Below are positions 17,408-25,643 of a stretch of 64,000 nt of DNA, piece by piece. The translations under genes were made by a program, and so were the position numbers. Source of the DNA: Bog-473 sp963783245 (GTDB taxonomy: Bacteria > Actinomycetota > Acidimicrobiia > Acidimicrobiales > RAAP-2); the NCBI GenBank assembly GCA_963783245.1, contig CAWAMS010000006.1, positions 186,001 to 250,000 of the forward strand, written 5' to 3'. The number at the start of each line of letters is the position of its first letter. The stretch's first letter is position 1. Below the pieces are notes generated by a model. The model saw nothing but the letters and a program-made list of their open reading frames with translations, was not told where the DNA came from and did no database searches.

Positions 17408-18002
17408 CCCGGTACCGCTGTTCCAACCAGGGGTCACCGTGATCGTGATACCCGTTCTGCTCCCAGAACCCCGGTTCGTCATGATCCATGACCTCGAGGC
17501 CAGAGACCCACTTGGCGCTCTTCCAAAAGTACAAATGAGGAACGAGGAGGCGCGCCGGACCACCGTGCTCGCGCGCAAGCGGCGCGCCCCCGTACTCCCA
17601 GACGACCCAGGCCTGGCCGCCGGTGACATCCTCGAGAGGAAGGTTCGTCGTGTACCCCGTGTGGGTCGTGGCGAGCACGTGGCTCGCAGTGGCGGAAGGT
17701 CGGGCCGCCGTGAGGAGCGTGTCGACCGAGACTCCGGTGAAGGTGACACCCAACTTCGACCACGTCGTCACGCAGTGAATGTCGCCCGCATAGGTCGATC
17801 CAGGGAGTGCCTGCATCTCCTCCCACGTCCATCTCATCGGCTGTTCGACCAGGCCCCCGACCGAGAACGTCCAGGTCTCCGTCGCGATGTCGGGGGTAGC
17901 CTCGGCTGTGAGCACCGGCCACTCCTGCCCGACGTCATATTGCCCCGGAGGCAAGCGGGGATCGCGGTTACCCCGGCCGTGGAATCCTCTCGTCGGCTTC
18001 AT
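17400..18002 (-). CDS. Cytosolic sulfite-oxidase-like molybdoprotein
   Basis: 200 residues from ATG 18002, with an AAGGAG ribosome-binding site 9 bases upstream; sequence farther upstream in frame is not conserved. Mo-domain features: GQYDVGQEWPVL, TWTFSVGGLVEQP, Mo-ligand Cys77 in IHCVTTW, GVTFTGVSVDTLL, YGGAPLAREHGGPARLLVPHLYFWKSAKWV and FWEQNGYHDHGDPW. The ending and HGGPARLLVPHLYFWKS are typical of the short soluble sulfite oxidase-like family. There is no signal peptide, in contrast to the other SUOX-fold protein of this operon. First gene of the block, divergent from the truncated haemoglobin. Confidence 0.87.
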   Translation of the reverse strand: MKPTRGFHGRGNRDPRLPPGQYDVGQEWPVLTAEATPDIATETWTFSVGGLVEQPMRWTWEEMQALPGSTYAGDIHCVTTWSKLGVTFTGVSVDTLLTAARPSATASHVLATTHTGYTTNLPLEDVTGGQAWVVWEYGGAPLAREHGGPARLLVPHLYFWKSAKWVSGLEVMDHDEPGFWEQNGYHDHGDPWLEQRYRGD

Positions 18003-18112
18003 CGCCAGATTCTCCTTCCCTCGCGCCTCGACTTTATTCCCTGTGTTGCGGCGAATTCTCGAGGTCGTGGCCCCTCGGTCATCGGCCGCTCGGGTGCCGG
18101 TAGATTGCGGCA

Positions 18113-18577
18113 ATGGACGACTACCCGACCCTTTTTGCATGGGCTGGAGGGAGAGTGGCCTTCGATCGAATGATCGATGCGTTCTACGACCGGGTCGAGA
18201 ACGACGATCTCCTGGGGCCCCTCTTTCCGGGAGGAGTCCACGAAGAGCACCGCACCAACGTGGCGACGTGGTGGTGCGAAGTATTCGGAGGCCCAAAGGA
18301 GTATTCCGGAGACGTCGGCGGGTACGAACGGATGCTGCACAAGCACTTGCGCCTTCGCATAACCAAGGAGCAACGGTTCAGGTTCGCCTCGCTGATGAGC
18401 CTCGCTGCCGACGACGCCGGCCTGCCCGACGACCCGGAATTCCGTTCGGCTCTCGTCGCGTATCTCGAATGGGGCACCCGCCTCGCACTCGCGAACTCAC
18501 AAGAGGGCGCCGACGTCGTCGAGCATGCTCCTCTCCCGCGATGGGGATGGGGGGAGGCACCGCCCTATCAGCCGTGA
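18113..18577 (+). CDS. Group II-like truncated haemoglobin
   Basis: 154 residues from ATG 18113. It has the globin layout FDRMIDAFYDRVENDDLL, then FPGGVHEEHRTNVATWWCEVFGGP and MLHKHLRLRIT with the proximal His, followed by WGTRLALANS. Such proteins handle O2, NO or sulfur species or serve as redox helpers. The gene is divergent from the SUOX/reductase block with a 110-bp shared upstream region and converges with the second Mo hydroxylase (16-bp gap). The position hints at a function with oxygen or nitrogen-oxide chemistry, but that is inference. Confidence 0.88.
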   Translation: MDDYPTLFAWAGGRVAFDRMIDAFYDRVENDDLLGPLFPGGVHEEHRTNVATWWCEVFGGPKEYSGDVGGYERMLHKHLRLRITKEQRFRFASLMSLAADDAGLPDDPEFRSALVAYLEWGTRLALANSQEGADVVEHAPLPRWGWGEAPPYQP

Positions 18578-18593
18578 GGGGCGTCTCGACGAC

Positions 18594-20924
18594 TCAGGCT
18601 TCCCGCAGCAGCGACACGATCGCGAACGGGCTCAAGGGCAGGCGGGTCACCGTGACCCCCAGGGGCGCCAACGCGTCGGCCACGGCGTTGATCACCGCCG
18701 GTGGAGCACCGATGGCGCCACCTTCGCCGACGCCTTTGTAACCACCGGGACCGGTGCTCGGTGTCTCGATATGGCCGTATTCGATGACGGGAACCTCCGC
18801 CGCCGTGGGCAACAGGTAATCCATGAACGTCGTCGCCAACGGATTCCCGTCCTCGTCGTAGGCGAGATGCTCCAGGAGTGCGCCGCCGATGCCCTGCACC
18901 GAGCCCCCGGCGATCTGGCCCTCCACCACATTCGGGTTGATCATGGGCCCACAATCCTCACTCACGATGTAGCGCAGGAGCTCGACGCGGCCGGTCGCCA
19001 CGTCGACCTCACAGGTGCACACATGGGAGGCATTCACGAAGATGGAGCCCGGCTTGGTCGTGTAGCGGGCACTCGCCTCGAGCCCGGCCTCTTGGCCCGG
19101 AGGGAGCGAGTGCGGATCGAAGTAGGCAACCGTTGCGACCTCCTGGATCGTCATCCCCAGTGAAGGCGCACCCCGCACGCTCGCCCGGCTGCCCGTGATG
19201 TCGATGTCCTCGACCGCTGCTTCGAACTTGTTGGCGACGATGGCGACGATGCGGGCGCGCAAGATCGACGCGGTCTCCCGTATGGCCCCCGCGGTCATGG
19301 AACCGCTGCGGCTGCCCGCAGCACCGGGACCGAACCCGGTTACCGCGGTATCGCCCTGGATCGTATGCACGTCGTCGATGTCGACGCCGAGTGCGTCCGC
19401 CGTCAACTGGACGACGGTTGTCTCGATGCTGTTTCCCGCCGAGCCCCCGGCGATATAGACGTTGACCTTCCCTGAAGGCTCGATACGGATCGTCGCCGCC
19501 TCCGTGGCGTAATAACCGAAGCCGGGTGTGGACGGTTCGACGTAGGTGGACATGCCCACACCCAGATAGCGACCGGCCTGTCGAGCGGTCGCCTGCTCGC
19601 GGCGGAAGGCCTCGTAGTCGAGCATCTCCAGCGCCTGCTCCAGTGTCTCGAGCGGTGAGACGTTGTCGAACGTCATGCCGTTGGCGCTGGTGTAGGGCAG
19701 CTCCTCGGCCCGCAGGAGGTTCCGCCGCCGGAGCTCCGCCGGGTCGATGCCCATCTGGCGCGCCGCGATGTCCAGCAGGACTTCCCGGGCCACGGATTCG
19801 AATTGCCACGGACCCCGGTAGGGGGTGCGGCCAACCGTGTTCGTGTACATCGCCTTCGAGGTGAAACTGGCGCGCGGCACACGGTACGGGCCGGGAAACA
19901 TGGCACCCACCACCGAGGAGGTCCCCACCGGCCAGGGTGTCGGGTAGGCGCCGCAGTCAGAGACGAAGTCGATCTGCGCCGCCTGGATCAGCCCGTCCGC
20001 GTCGAAGGCCATCTTGACGGCAGCCTGCTCGTGGCGGGACTGGCCCGCGGCGAGGAGGTTCTCACGCCGGTCCTCGACCCACTTCACCGGAGCCTTGACC
20101 TTGCGCGCCGCCAGCATCAGGCACATCTCGTCGCGCTGCACCATGATCTTCTGCCCGAAGCCGCCCCCCGTATCGCGCATCACCACCCGAATGAGGTTCT
20201 CCGGCATCCCGAGCAGGCGGGAGCAGAACAGCCGGACCTCGTGGGGCGACTGCGTCCCCGCATAGATGGTGAGTTCCCCCGTCGTCGCCGAAAAGTCGAC
20301 GACGAGTCCTCGGCACTCCATCGGGACCGCGGCGTAGGCCTGCTGGACGATCGTCTCGCCGACCACGTGGGCGGCGGAGTTGAACACGTCCTCGAGGGCG
20401 GAGGCGGGCAATCCCCCCATGGCGCCGATCAGGTTCGAGCCGTGGCCCGGGTGCACCAGGGGTGCTCCTTCGTGGTCGGCGGACATGTAGTCGACCACGG
20501 CAGGAAGTGGCTCGTACTCAATGTCGACCAGGTCCGCCGCGTCCTCAGCGATGTAGCGGCTCGTGGCAACCACCAGGGCCACCGGGTCGCCGGCAAAGCG
20601 TGCCTCGCCCTCGGCCAGCGGGGGCCGGGGCGTTTCGGGACTCGCCGGGCCCAAAGAGCTGTGCCATTGCTCCTTGACGTCGCAATTGAGATCGGCGGCC
20701 GTGAAGACGGCGTGGACCCCGGGGAGCCCACGTGCCGCCGACGTGTCGATACGGCCGAGAGCCGCACGCGGGAACGGGCTGCGGACAAAGCAGGCGTGCA
20801 GCATACCGGGCAGCGAAATGTCGTCGACGAAGACGCCCCGCCCGGTCAGCAGCCGGGCGTCCTCCACCCGGTGCACGCGCGCCCCGGCGTAGCGTGCGGC
20901 ACCACCTTGCGCGAAGTCAGGCAT
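18594..20924 (-). CDS. Xanthine-dehydrogenase-family Mo hydroxylase, large subunit
   Basis: 776 residues, intact, from ATG 20924. N-terminal domain with RVHRVEDARLLTGRGVFVDDI, substrate-domain motifs PMECRGLVVDF, TGGGFGQKIMVQRDE and WVEDRRENLLA, and the C-terminal catalytic Glu region GYKGVGEGGAIGAPPAV. The active-site loop reads GRTPYRGPWQFES, so it is neither form I (AYxCSFR) nor the AYRGAGR of the other large subunit in this window. The substrate is probably a heterocycle or aromatic compound, but it cannot be named. Its start overlaps the small-subunit stop by 8 bp; gene order medium-small-large. Confidence 0.9.
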   Translation of the reverse strand: MPDFAQGGAARYAGARVHRVEDARLLTGRGVFVDDISLPGMLHACFVRSPFPRAALGRIDTSAARGLPGVHAVFTAADLNCDVKEQWHSSLGPASPETPRPPLAEGEARFAGDPVALVVATSRYIAEDAADLVDIEYEPLPAVVDYMSADHEGAPLVHPGHGSNLIGAMGGLPASALEDVFNSAAHVVGETIVQQAYAAVPMECRGLVVDFSATTGELTIYAGTQSPHEVRLFCSRLLGMPENLIRVVMRDTGGGFGQKIMVQRDEMCLMLAARKVKAPVKWVEDRRENLLAAGQSRHEQAAVKMAFDADGLIQAAQIDFVSDCGAYPTPWPVGTSSVVGAMFPGPYRVPRASFTSKAMYTNTVGRTPYRGPWQFESVAREVLLDIAARQMGIDPAELRRRNLLRAEELPYTSANGMTFDNVSPLETLEQALEMLDYEAFRREQATARQAGRYLGVGMSTYVEPSTPGFGYYATEAATIRIEPSGKVNVYIAGGSAGNSIETTVVQLTADALGVDIDDVHTIQGDTAVTGFGPGAAGSRSGSMTAGAIRETASILRARIVAIVANKFEAAVEDIDITGSRASVRGAPSLGMTIQEVATVAYFDPHSLPPGQEAGLEASARYTTKPGSIFVNASHVCTCEVDVATGRVELLRYIVSEDCGPMINPNVVEGQIAGGSVQGIGGALLEHLAYDEDGNPLATTFMDYLLPTAAEVPVIEYGHIETPSTGPGGYKGVGEGGAIGAPPAVINAVADALAPLGVTVTRLPLSPFAIVSLLREA

Positions 20925-21399
20925 GGCCCGGACCCGCGGCGGCGGCTTGGCGAACAGCTTTCAAGATCCCCTGATAGCCCGTGCAGCGACACAGGTTTCC
21001 GGAGAGAGCTTCGCGGATTTCGGCATCAGTCGGATCCGGGTGATCACGCAGGAAGGCCGTCACCGAGACGATGAACCCCGGCGTGCAGAAGCCACACTGA
21101 AGACCGTGGCAGTCCCGGAACGCTTCCTGAACGGTCGACAGCGTTCCTTCGGGCGACGCGATGCCTTCGATCGTCGTCACCTCGGCCCCCTCGACCTGTA
21201 CCGCGAAGAGTAAGCACGATCGAACCGCTTCGCCATCCACGAGAACCGTGCACGCGCCGCACACCCCGTGCTCGCAGCCCAGATGGGTCCCGGTGAGACG
21301 GCACTGTTCGCGCAGGAAATCGGCCAACGTCAGGCGGCTCTCGACCGTCCTCGTATACACCTGCCCATTTACAGTGAGGTGTACGACAGCGTCACCCAC
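20917..21399 (-). CDS. [2Fe-2S] small subunit of Mo hydroxylase
   Basis: 160 residues from GTG 21399, overlapping the medium-subunit stop as GTGGGTGA. First cluster cysteines: GCEHGVCGACTVLVDGEAVRSC. Second cluster: QCGFCTPGF and NLCRCTGYQGIL. Typical length and layout of CoxS-type subunits carrying electrons from the Mo centre to FAD. The frame is open far upstream but that part is antisense-like and overlaps the medium-subunit gene. Confidence 0.92.
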   Translation of the reverse strand: MGDAVVHLTVNGQVYTRTVESRLTLADFLREQCRLTGTHLGCEHGVCGACTVLVDGEAVRSCLLFAVQVEGAEVTTIEGIASPEGTLSTVQEAFRDCHGLQCGFCTPGFIVSVTAFLRDHPDPTDAEIREALSGNLCRCTGYQGILKAVRQAAAAGPGHA

Positions 21400-22267
21400 G
21401 GCGCGCCTCCTCACTGGCGGCGGCCCAGGCGCGTGCCACCATGACCCCGCCCACCTGCCTGCGATAGTCGGCAGAGCCGTGAAGATCGTACGGAATCGAC
21501 TCGAGGTGCTCGACCGCGAGCCGACCCACCTCGTCGGGATCGACATCGGCGACGGACGCACCGACAACTGCGGCTTCGGCGCCGACCGCACGCTCCGGCG
21601 TGGAACCGAGACCGATCAGACCGATCGCACAGCGCCGGATCCGATCATCGTCGTCGAGTTCGAGGCCGAGCGCCGTGCCGGCGATGGCGAAGTCACCGTG
21701 ACGACGGGCGAATTCCTCGACGGCAAAGCCGCAGCGACCCGACCAGACCGGGAAGGAGACGCCCGCGAGCACTTCGTCCGGCAGCAGACTCGTGCTCCAC
21801 ACGCCATCGAAGAAATCGCCGGCGGCGATGGACCGTGTCCCCCGGGGCGAAACCGCTTCCATGCGCGCATCCAGGGCGAGAGCCACCGCGGGGTACTCAG
21901 CCGCCGGGTCGGCGTGGGCGATCGATCCGCCGAGAGTCCCCCGATTGCGGATCTGGAAATGACCAATGAAGGGTGTCGCTCTCGCCAGAAGAGGCACCGC
22001 GGCAGCCACCTCGGCACTCTTCCCGACGACCGCTTCGGTCGTACCCGCACCGATCCACAGCGAGCCGCCCCGACGTTCGATGCCCTTCAACTCGCCGATA
22101 CGCCCGATGTCGACGAGGTGATCGAAGACGGCCAGGCGCAGTGCCAGCATGGGGACCAAGCTCTGGCCCCCGGCCAGCACTTTCGCATTTTCGCCAAGCT
22201 CAGCGAGGATCGATGCTGCTTCGATGACCGTCTCCGGGGCGTGGTAGTCGAACTGGGTCGGCTTCAT
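21392..22267 (-). CDS. FAD-binding medium subunit of Mo hydroxylase
   Basis: 291 residues from ATG 22267 (MKPTQFDYHAPETVIEA). FAD-binding motifs AGGQSLVPMLALRLA and RNRGTLGGSIAHADPAAEYPA are intact; the C-terminal CO_deh_flav_C region runs through GLIGLGSTPERA to SADYRRQVGGVMV. First gene of a three-gene operon, whereas the other Mo hydroxylase of the window fuses this subunit to the FeS one. Confidence 0.92.
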   Translation of the reverse strand: MKPTQFDYHAPETVIEAASILAELGENAKVLAGGQSLVPMLALRLAVFDHLVDIGRIGELKGIERRGGSLWIGAGTTEAVVGKSAEVAAAVPLLARATPFIGHFQIRNRGTLGGSIAHADPAAEYPAVALALDARMEAVSPRGTRSIAAGDFFDGVWSTSLLPDEVLAGVSFPVWSGRCGFAVEEFARRHGDFAIAGTALGLELDDDDRIRRCAIGLIGLGSTPERAVGAEAAVVGASVADVDPDEVGRLAVEHLESIPYDLHGSADYRRQVGGVMVARAWAAASEEARRG

Positions 22268-22468
22268 GGACGATCAGGCGATGTCGATCGACGGCAGGCA
22301 TTGCGCCGGTACTGATCCGGCTCCGGTGATGATCGATGTCCCAGCCTTCACGCACCCCACGACAGGCCAACCCCTCCGGTGAACCGACGCCCCGTACATC
22401 AGTGCCATCATCCTATGACACGAATACACTCCTCCGGTGCGAGGAGTGTGACGCGGCGCCCGGGGCGC
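22268..22468. other. Intergenic with possible terminator of the binding-protein gene
   Basis: gcgcc (22456-22460) and ggcgc (22464-22468) form a 5-bp GC stem with a 3-base loop directly after the stop of the minus-strand binding-protein gene. There is no T-tract. The remaining bases upstream of the Mo-hydroxylase operon presumably hold its promoter, but no clear box was recognised. Confidence 0.3.
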
Positions 22469-23734
22469 TCAGCTCGACGGTGCCTCCCCCGGTTCGTACT
22501 CCTTCTTCGGGCTCAGTAAGGTGCTGCCCTCGTTCGCCCCCGGCTTGACGAGATATCCGCAGAGGGGCTTCTTGTCGGCGCCCCAGACGAACTGCTGGTT
22601 CTTCACCGAGATGTAGTACCAACAGCTCCGGTTGGAGTATTCGCCCTTGGTGAAGTGGATCGCCTGGGGCGCTATTCCTCCCAGGTTGTCACCGGAGGGC
22701 AGATTGTAGAGACCCTTCTTGACGACAGCCGGTGTCACGGCGGTCCCGCTTGACGGCGCCGCCGACTTGATGGCGTCCTGGAGCAGAGCCCCTTCGGCCC
22801 AGCCGATGATGGCCTGTTCCCCGAAGTTCGGCGACGTGTGCAGCGTCGGTGCGTACGTATCGAGTGCCGACCAGAACGTCTTCGTCGCTGCGTCATGGAC
22901 GAAATAGGGAATGTCCTGCTGGGAGGCCAGCATGCCCTGGAACTGCGGATTGGTGGCCATATCGCTGCTGACGGCAGCCGCGATCTCAATGGGGCTCCAT
23001 CCCTGCGCGGCGCATTCGGTCGCCGCCTTCTCGGCGACCACCGAGGCGTCACCGACTTCGAGCACGTCCGCCCCGGCTTGCTTCGCCGCAATGCACTGCG
23101 CGTCGTAGCTGGGCGCTGAGAACGAGATTCCCGATGTGTAGACGACACTGACGCCGTACTGTTTCCCGATGACCTTGTCGAGCGCCGTCTCCGACTGGCA
23201 TACGGCGGCCTCGACGCAGTAGAAGACAGCCTCCTTCTTCAGATGCGTCAAACGCGCGATGCCGATCTGCTGCCCCGTGTCGCCGTAGTTGAGCGTGGGG
23301 CCGGGCGAGAACGTGTCCAGGCTGTTGTAACTGAGGTTGCTGTCGGCTGCGCCAATGATGGGGACGTCGGCCGCGGCGGCGATCTTCGCCCAGGCCGTAT
23401 CCGCGTTGCTGTTGTCGAAGATGGCGGCGACGTGCTCGGTGTCGATGGCTTTTTGGACGGCCGTGGTCGACACGGCCGGATTGGTCATATCGTCGGTCGC
23501 GATGACCTTCACCGGATGTCCGTTCAAGCCTCCGTGGGCGTTCACCCACGACGCCCAGGCCTGAAGGGTCGGGGTCGTCTGTTGGGCCTGCGCGCCCTGC
23601 GGTCCGGTGCAGCTGCAAATATCCGCGATAACGATAGTGGTGGCACCCGCCGCGGCGGCCGGAGTCGCGCTCCCCACGAGGTCGACCGCGACGAGTGGCG
23701 TACTCGCCAACGCCGCTGCGACGGCTGTGCCCAT
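22469..23734 (-). CDS. Periplasmic substrate-binding protein, branched-chain amino acid ABC type
   Basis: 421 residues from ATG 23734. The first 30 residues are an Ala-rich secretion signal ending ATPAAAA, but they lack a basic n-region; basic residues sit just upstream in another frame, so the start or frame may be wrong. The mature domain follows the Leu/Ile/Val-receptor layout: TTIVIADICSCTGPQG, WASWVNAHGGLNGHPVKVIATDD, the AIDTEHVAAIFDNSNADT segment and GSTLLSPKKEYEPG at the end. No permease or ATPase genes lie nearby, so it is an orphan receptor here. Ligand unknown; the next gene upstream is an amidohydrolase and the gene downstream is a Mo hydroxylase, hinting at a degradable organic acid or amide. 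Confidence 0.8.
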   Translation of the reverse strand: MGTAVAAALASTPLVAVDLVGSATPAAAAGATTIVIADICSCTGPQGAQAQQTTPTLQAWASWVNAHGGLNGHPVKVIATDDMTNPAVSTTAVQKAIDTEHVAAIFDNSNADTAWAKIAAAADVPIIGAADSNLSYNSLDTFSPGPTLNYGDTGQQIGIARLTHLKKEAVFYCVEAAVCQSETALDKVIGKQYGVSVVYTSGISFSAPSYDAQCIAAKQAGADVLEVGDASVVAEKAATECAAQGWSPIEIAAAVSSDMATNPQFQGMLASQQDIPYFVHDAATKTFWSALDTYAPTLHTSPNFGEQAIIGWAEGALLQDAIKSAAPSSGTAVTPAVVKKGLYNLPSGDNLGGIAPQAIHFTKGEYSNRSCWYYISVKNQQFVWGADKKPLCGYLVKPGANEGSTLLSPKKEYEPGEAPSS

Positions 23735-24061
23735 CCATCGCCGACACGCGCTGGCGCTTCCGGGTGACGAACTTCAGATGCGCGGATTTCCCAACATGAC
23801 GCGTCATGACGACGTTGACCCCCCCTGAGCGACCACTCCCGATCGCCGCAGCTCTTCCTTTCGTTCAGCCGGAACAGCGCTGAACTCTCCGCTTGCGGGT
23901 CTTCTTCGGGACCTACCAAGTCGTGCATCTACGCCCGCAGGTGTCGATGGTAAACGAGGTCACTTTAAATTGCAACACTCCCTTGCAAATGCGCGTTCAC
24001 GGACTTCGTCAGTTGCCCGCACGAGAATCTGGCCTTCCGGACGGGAGGAAGCCGTCCGCCC
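23735..24061. promoter_or_regulatory. Upstream region of binding-protein gene: palindrome, TTGCAA pair, hairpin
   Basis: No gene seen in these 327 bases. Three small structures are visible: a perfect palindrome atgacgcgtcat (23796-23807); two TTGCAA boxes 7 bases apart (23970-23975, 23983-23988) beside an AT-rich tttaaa; and a hairpin cggacgg/ccgtccg (24038-24044, 24052-24058) four bases past the amidohydrolase stop. The first two could be operator or promoter parts and the last a weak terminator. All are unproven. Confidence 0.35.
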
Positions 24062-25219
24062 TCAGACGAGAGAAGGGACCTCGAGTCCGTAGAACCGTCG
24101 GGCATTCAGTCCCAGCACCTTCGCCCGGTCGGCCTCGCCGAGGGATGCGATCCGGGAACGAATCTCGTCGACGACGCCGAAACTAGCGTCGATGTGGGGG
24201 TAGTCCGACGCCCACACGAAATAGTCCGCGCCCACCGCTTCGATGATGGGAGCGATCACCGACTCGTCGGGATCGGCCGATACGAGACACTGGCGGAAGA
24301 AGTATTCGCTCGGCCTCATGCTCATTGGTGCGATTGAGCGCATGACCTCAAATTTGTGGTCCATCCGGTCGAGCCACGCGGCGATCCAGGTGGCTCCCGA
24401 CTCGAGCACCGTGCAGCGCAAACGGGGGTGCTTTTCGAAAACGCCGCTCGCCAAAATCTCGGTGAACGCCGCCATCACGTCGATGGCCAAGAAGGCGAAT
24501 CCGAACAGGGCTTGACCTCCAGCGGTCTGGAAGGCGGGTCGGGAGAAGGACGTCTGATCTCGCACCACCACGTGGAACCCGATCGGCATGTCGAGATCCT
24601 CGACGGTGGACCAGAAGCGGTCGAAGGCCGGGTCGCTGATGCCCCGCCCACCCCGCGCTGCCGCATCGGGCGACAGATAAACCGCCTTGCAACCGGCATG
24701 CCGAGCTCGCACGACCTCTTCGATGGCGCCCACTTCGTCGATGAGGGAGATATGGGCCACGGGTACCAGGCGCACCGGGTCGTGGGAGCAGAAATCGACG
24801 ATATAGCGGTTGTAGGCTCGCGCGTACGCTCTCGCCAGGGCCGGTTCGGTCACGAACCCCTCCCAGCAAATGCCGAGCGTCGGATAGAGCAACGCGATGT
24901 CGATACCCTCGTCATCCATGACGACCAGACGCGCCGCGGGGTCGTAGCCTCCCGGTGGGCATCCATCTTCGTAGCGAAGCGTGCCGCTCCGGTCGAGGGC
25001 TGCTGCGGCCTCGAGGTTGATCCCGCCCATGCCGGCGAGGCCGTTGCGCATTCCTTCGACCGGATGCCCGTCAATGAGCAGGACCTCATCACCTCGTTCG
25101 TCGATGGCGATACGGATGGCCCGGTCCCGGAAGGCCGGATCGATGTAGTCGATCCAGGTGTTGCGCGGTTCGAGAACATGGCTGTCGGCATCGATACAAA
25201 GAGGACGTTGGGTAGACAT
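24062..25219 (-). CDS. Amidohydrolase 2-family metal-dependent hydrolase
   Basis: 385 residues from ATG 25219 (MSTQRPLCIDADSHVLEP), with GAGGAG nine bases upstream; an earlier in-frame start at 25243 lacks such support. The DADSH motif starts the TIM barrel, GFHVVVRD lies midway, ESGATWIAAWLDRMDHK follows, and the C-terminal metal Asp lies in WASDYPHIDASF. The family includes aminocarboxymuconate-semialdehyde decarboxylase-like and other non-oxidative decarboxylases or hydrolases in aromatic degradation. Three TAGGTC repeats lie just upstream and may be an operator. Confidence 0.83.
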   Translation of the reverse strand: MSTQRPLCIDADSHVLEPRNTWIDYIDPAFRDRAIRIAIDERGDEVLLIDGHPVEGMRNGLAGMGGINLEAAAALDRSGTLRYEDGCPPGGYDPAARLVVMDDEGIDIALLYPTLGICWEGFVTEPALARAYARAYNRYIVDFCSHDPVRLVPVAHISLIDEVGAIEEVVRARHAGCKAVYLSPDAAARGGRGISDPAFDRFWSTVEDLDMPIGFHVVVRDQTSFSRPAFQTAGGQALFGFAFLAIDVMAAFTEILASGVFEKHPRLRCTVLESGATWIAAWLDRMDHKFEVMRSIAPMSMRPSEYFFRQCLVSADPDESVIAPIIEAVGADYFVWASDYPHIDASFGVVDEIRSRIASLGEADRAKVLGLNARRFYGLEVPSLV

Positions 25220-25234
25220 GCCTGACTCCTCGAC

Positions 25235-25266
25235 TAGGTCCACTGCAACCTAGGTCAACGTAGGTC
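25235..25266. promoter_or_regulatory. Triple TAGGTC repeat upstream of amidohydrolase
   Basis: taggtc occurs at 25235-25240, 25251-25256 and 25261-25266, the last two as taggtcaa separated by two bases. On the minus strand this gives repeated TTGACCTA 15-50 bases before the amidohydrolase ATG. It could be a regulator site overlapping a TTGACC-type -35 box. Not tested. Confidence 0.4.
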
Positions 25267-25634
25267 AAGAGCGTCGTGCAGTGCCGATGCATGCGACCTT
25301 GACCCCGTCCTCGGTGCTTGCGCACCCCCATGTATCGACGCACGGGCATCAATCCCCGCGTGCAACCACTCGATCCAACATCGCCCCGTCTGTCCGGGTC
25401 AGCAGTGACCGGGTGCCCTCGTTCATGCAGCCTTGTGCGAAGGCTCGGGGTGCGAAGTCGACAATCGAGCCGGAGAGTGAACGCAGTCGTTTGTAACCGG
25501 CGTTGCACACTGGAGGTCCCGCCCCCCGCATGTATCACCAAGGCGCCGAATCGCTCGTTCTCCTTGGTATGACCATTGTCGGGGCAACGACCGCGTCCCC
25601 CGTATGCTCGCGATTGCATCCCTGAGGTGACGCG
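25267..25634. other. Intergenic region without a recognised gene
   Basis: About 370 bases between divergent genes. Short open frames here have no family resemblance. A weak inverted pair ccaagg/ccttgg flanks 25538-25567. It probably carries the promoters of the amidohydrolase and the DUF218-like gene. Confidence 0.4.
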
Positions 25635-25643
25635 TTGACGGGC

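Noticed and set aside
25244..25634. Small open frames as genes
   Set aside because: Overlapping frames on both strands without ribosome-binding sites or recognisable motifs.
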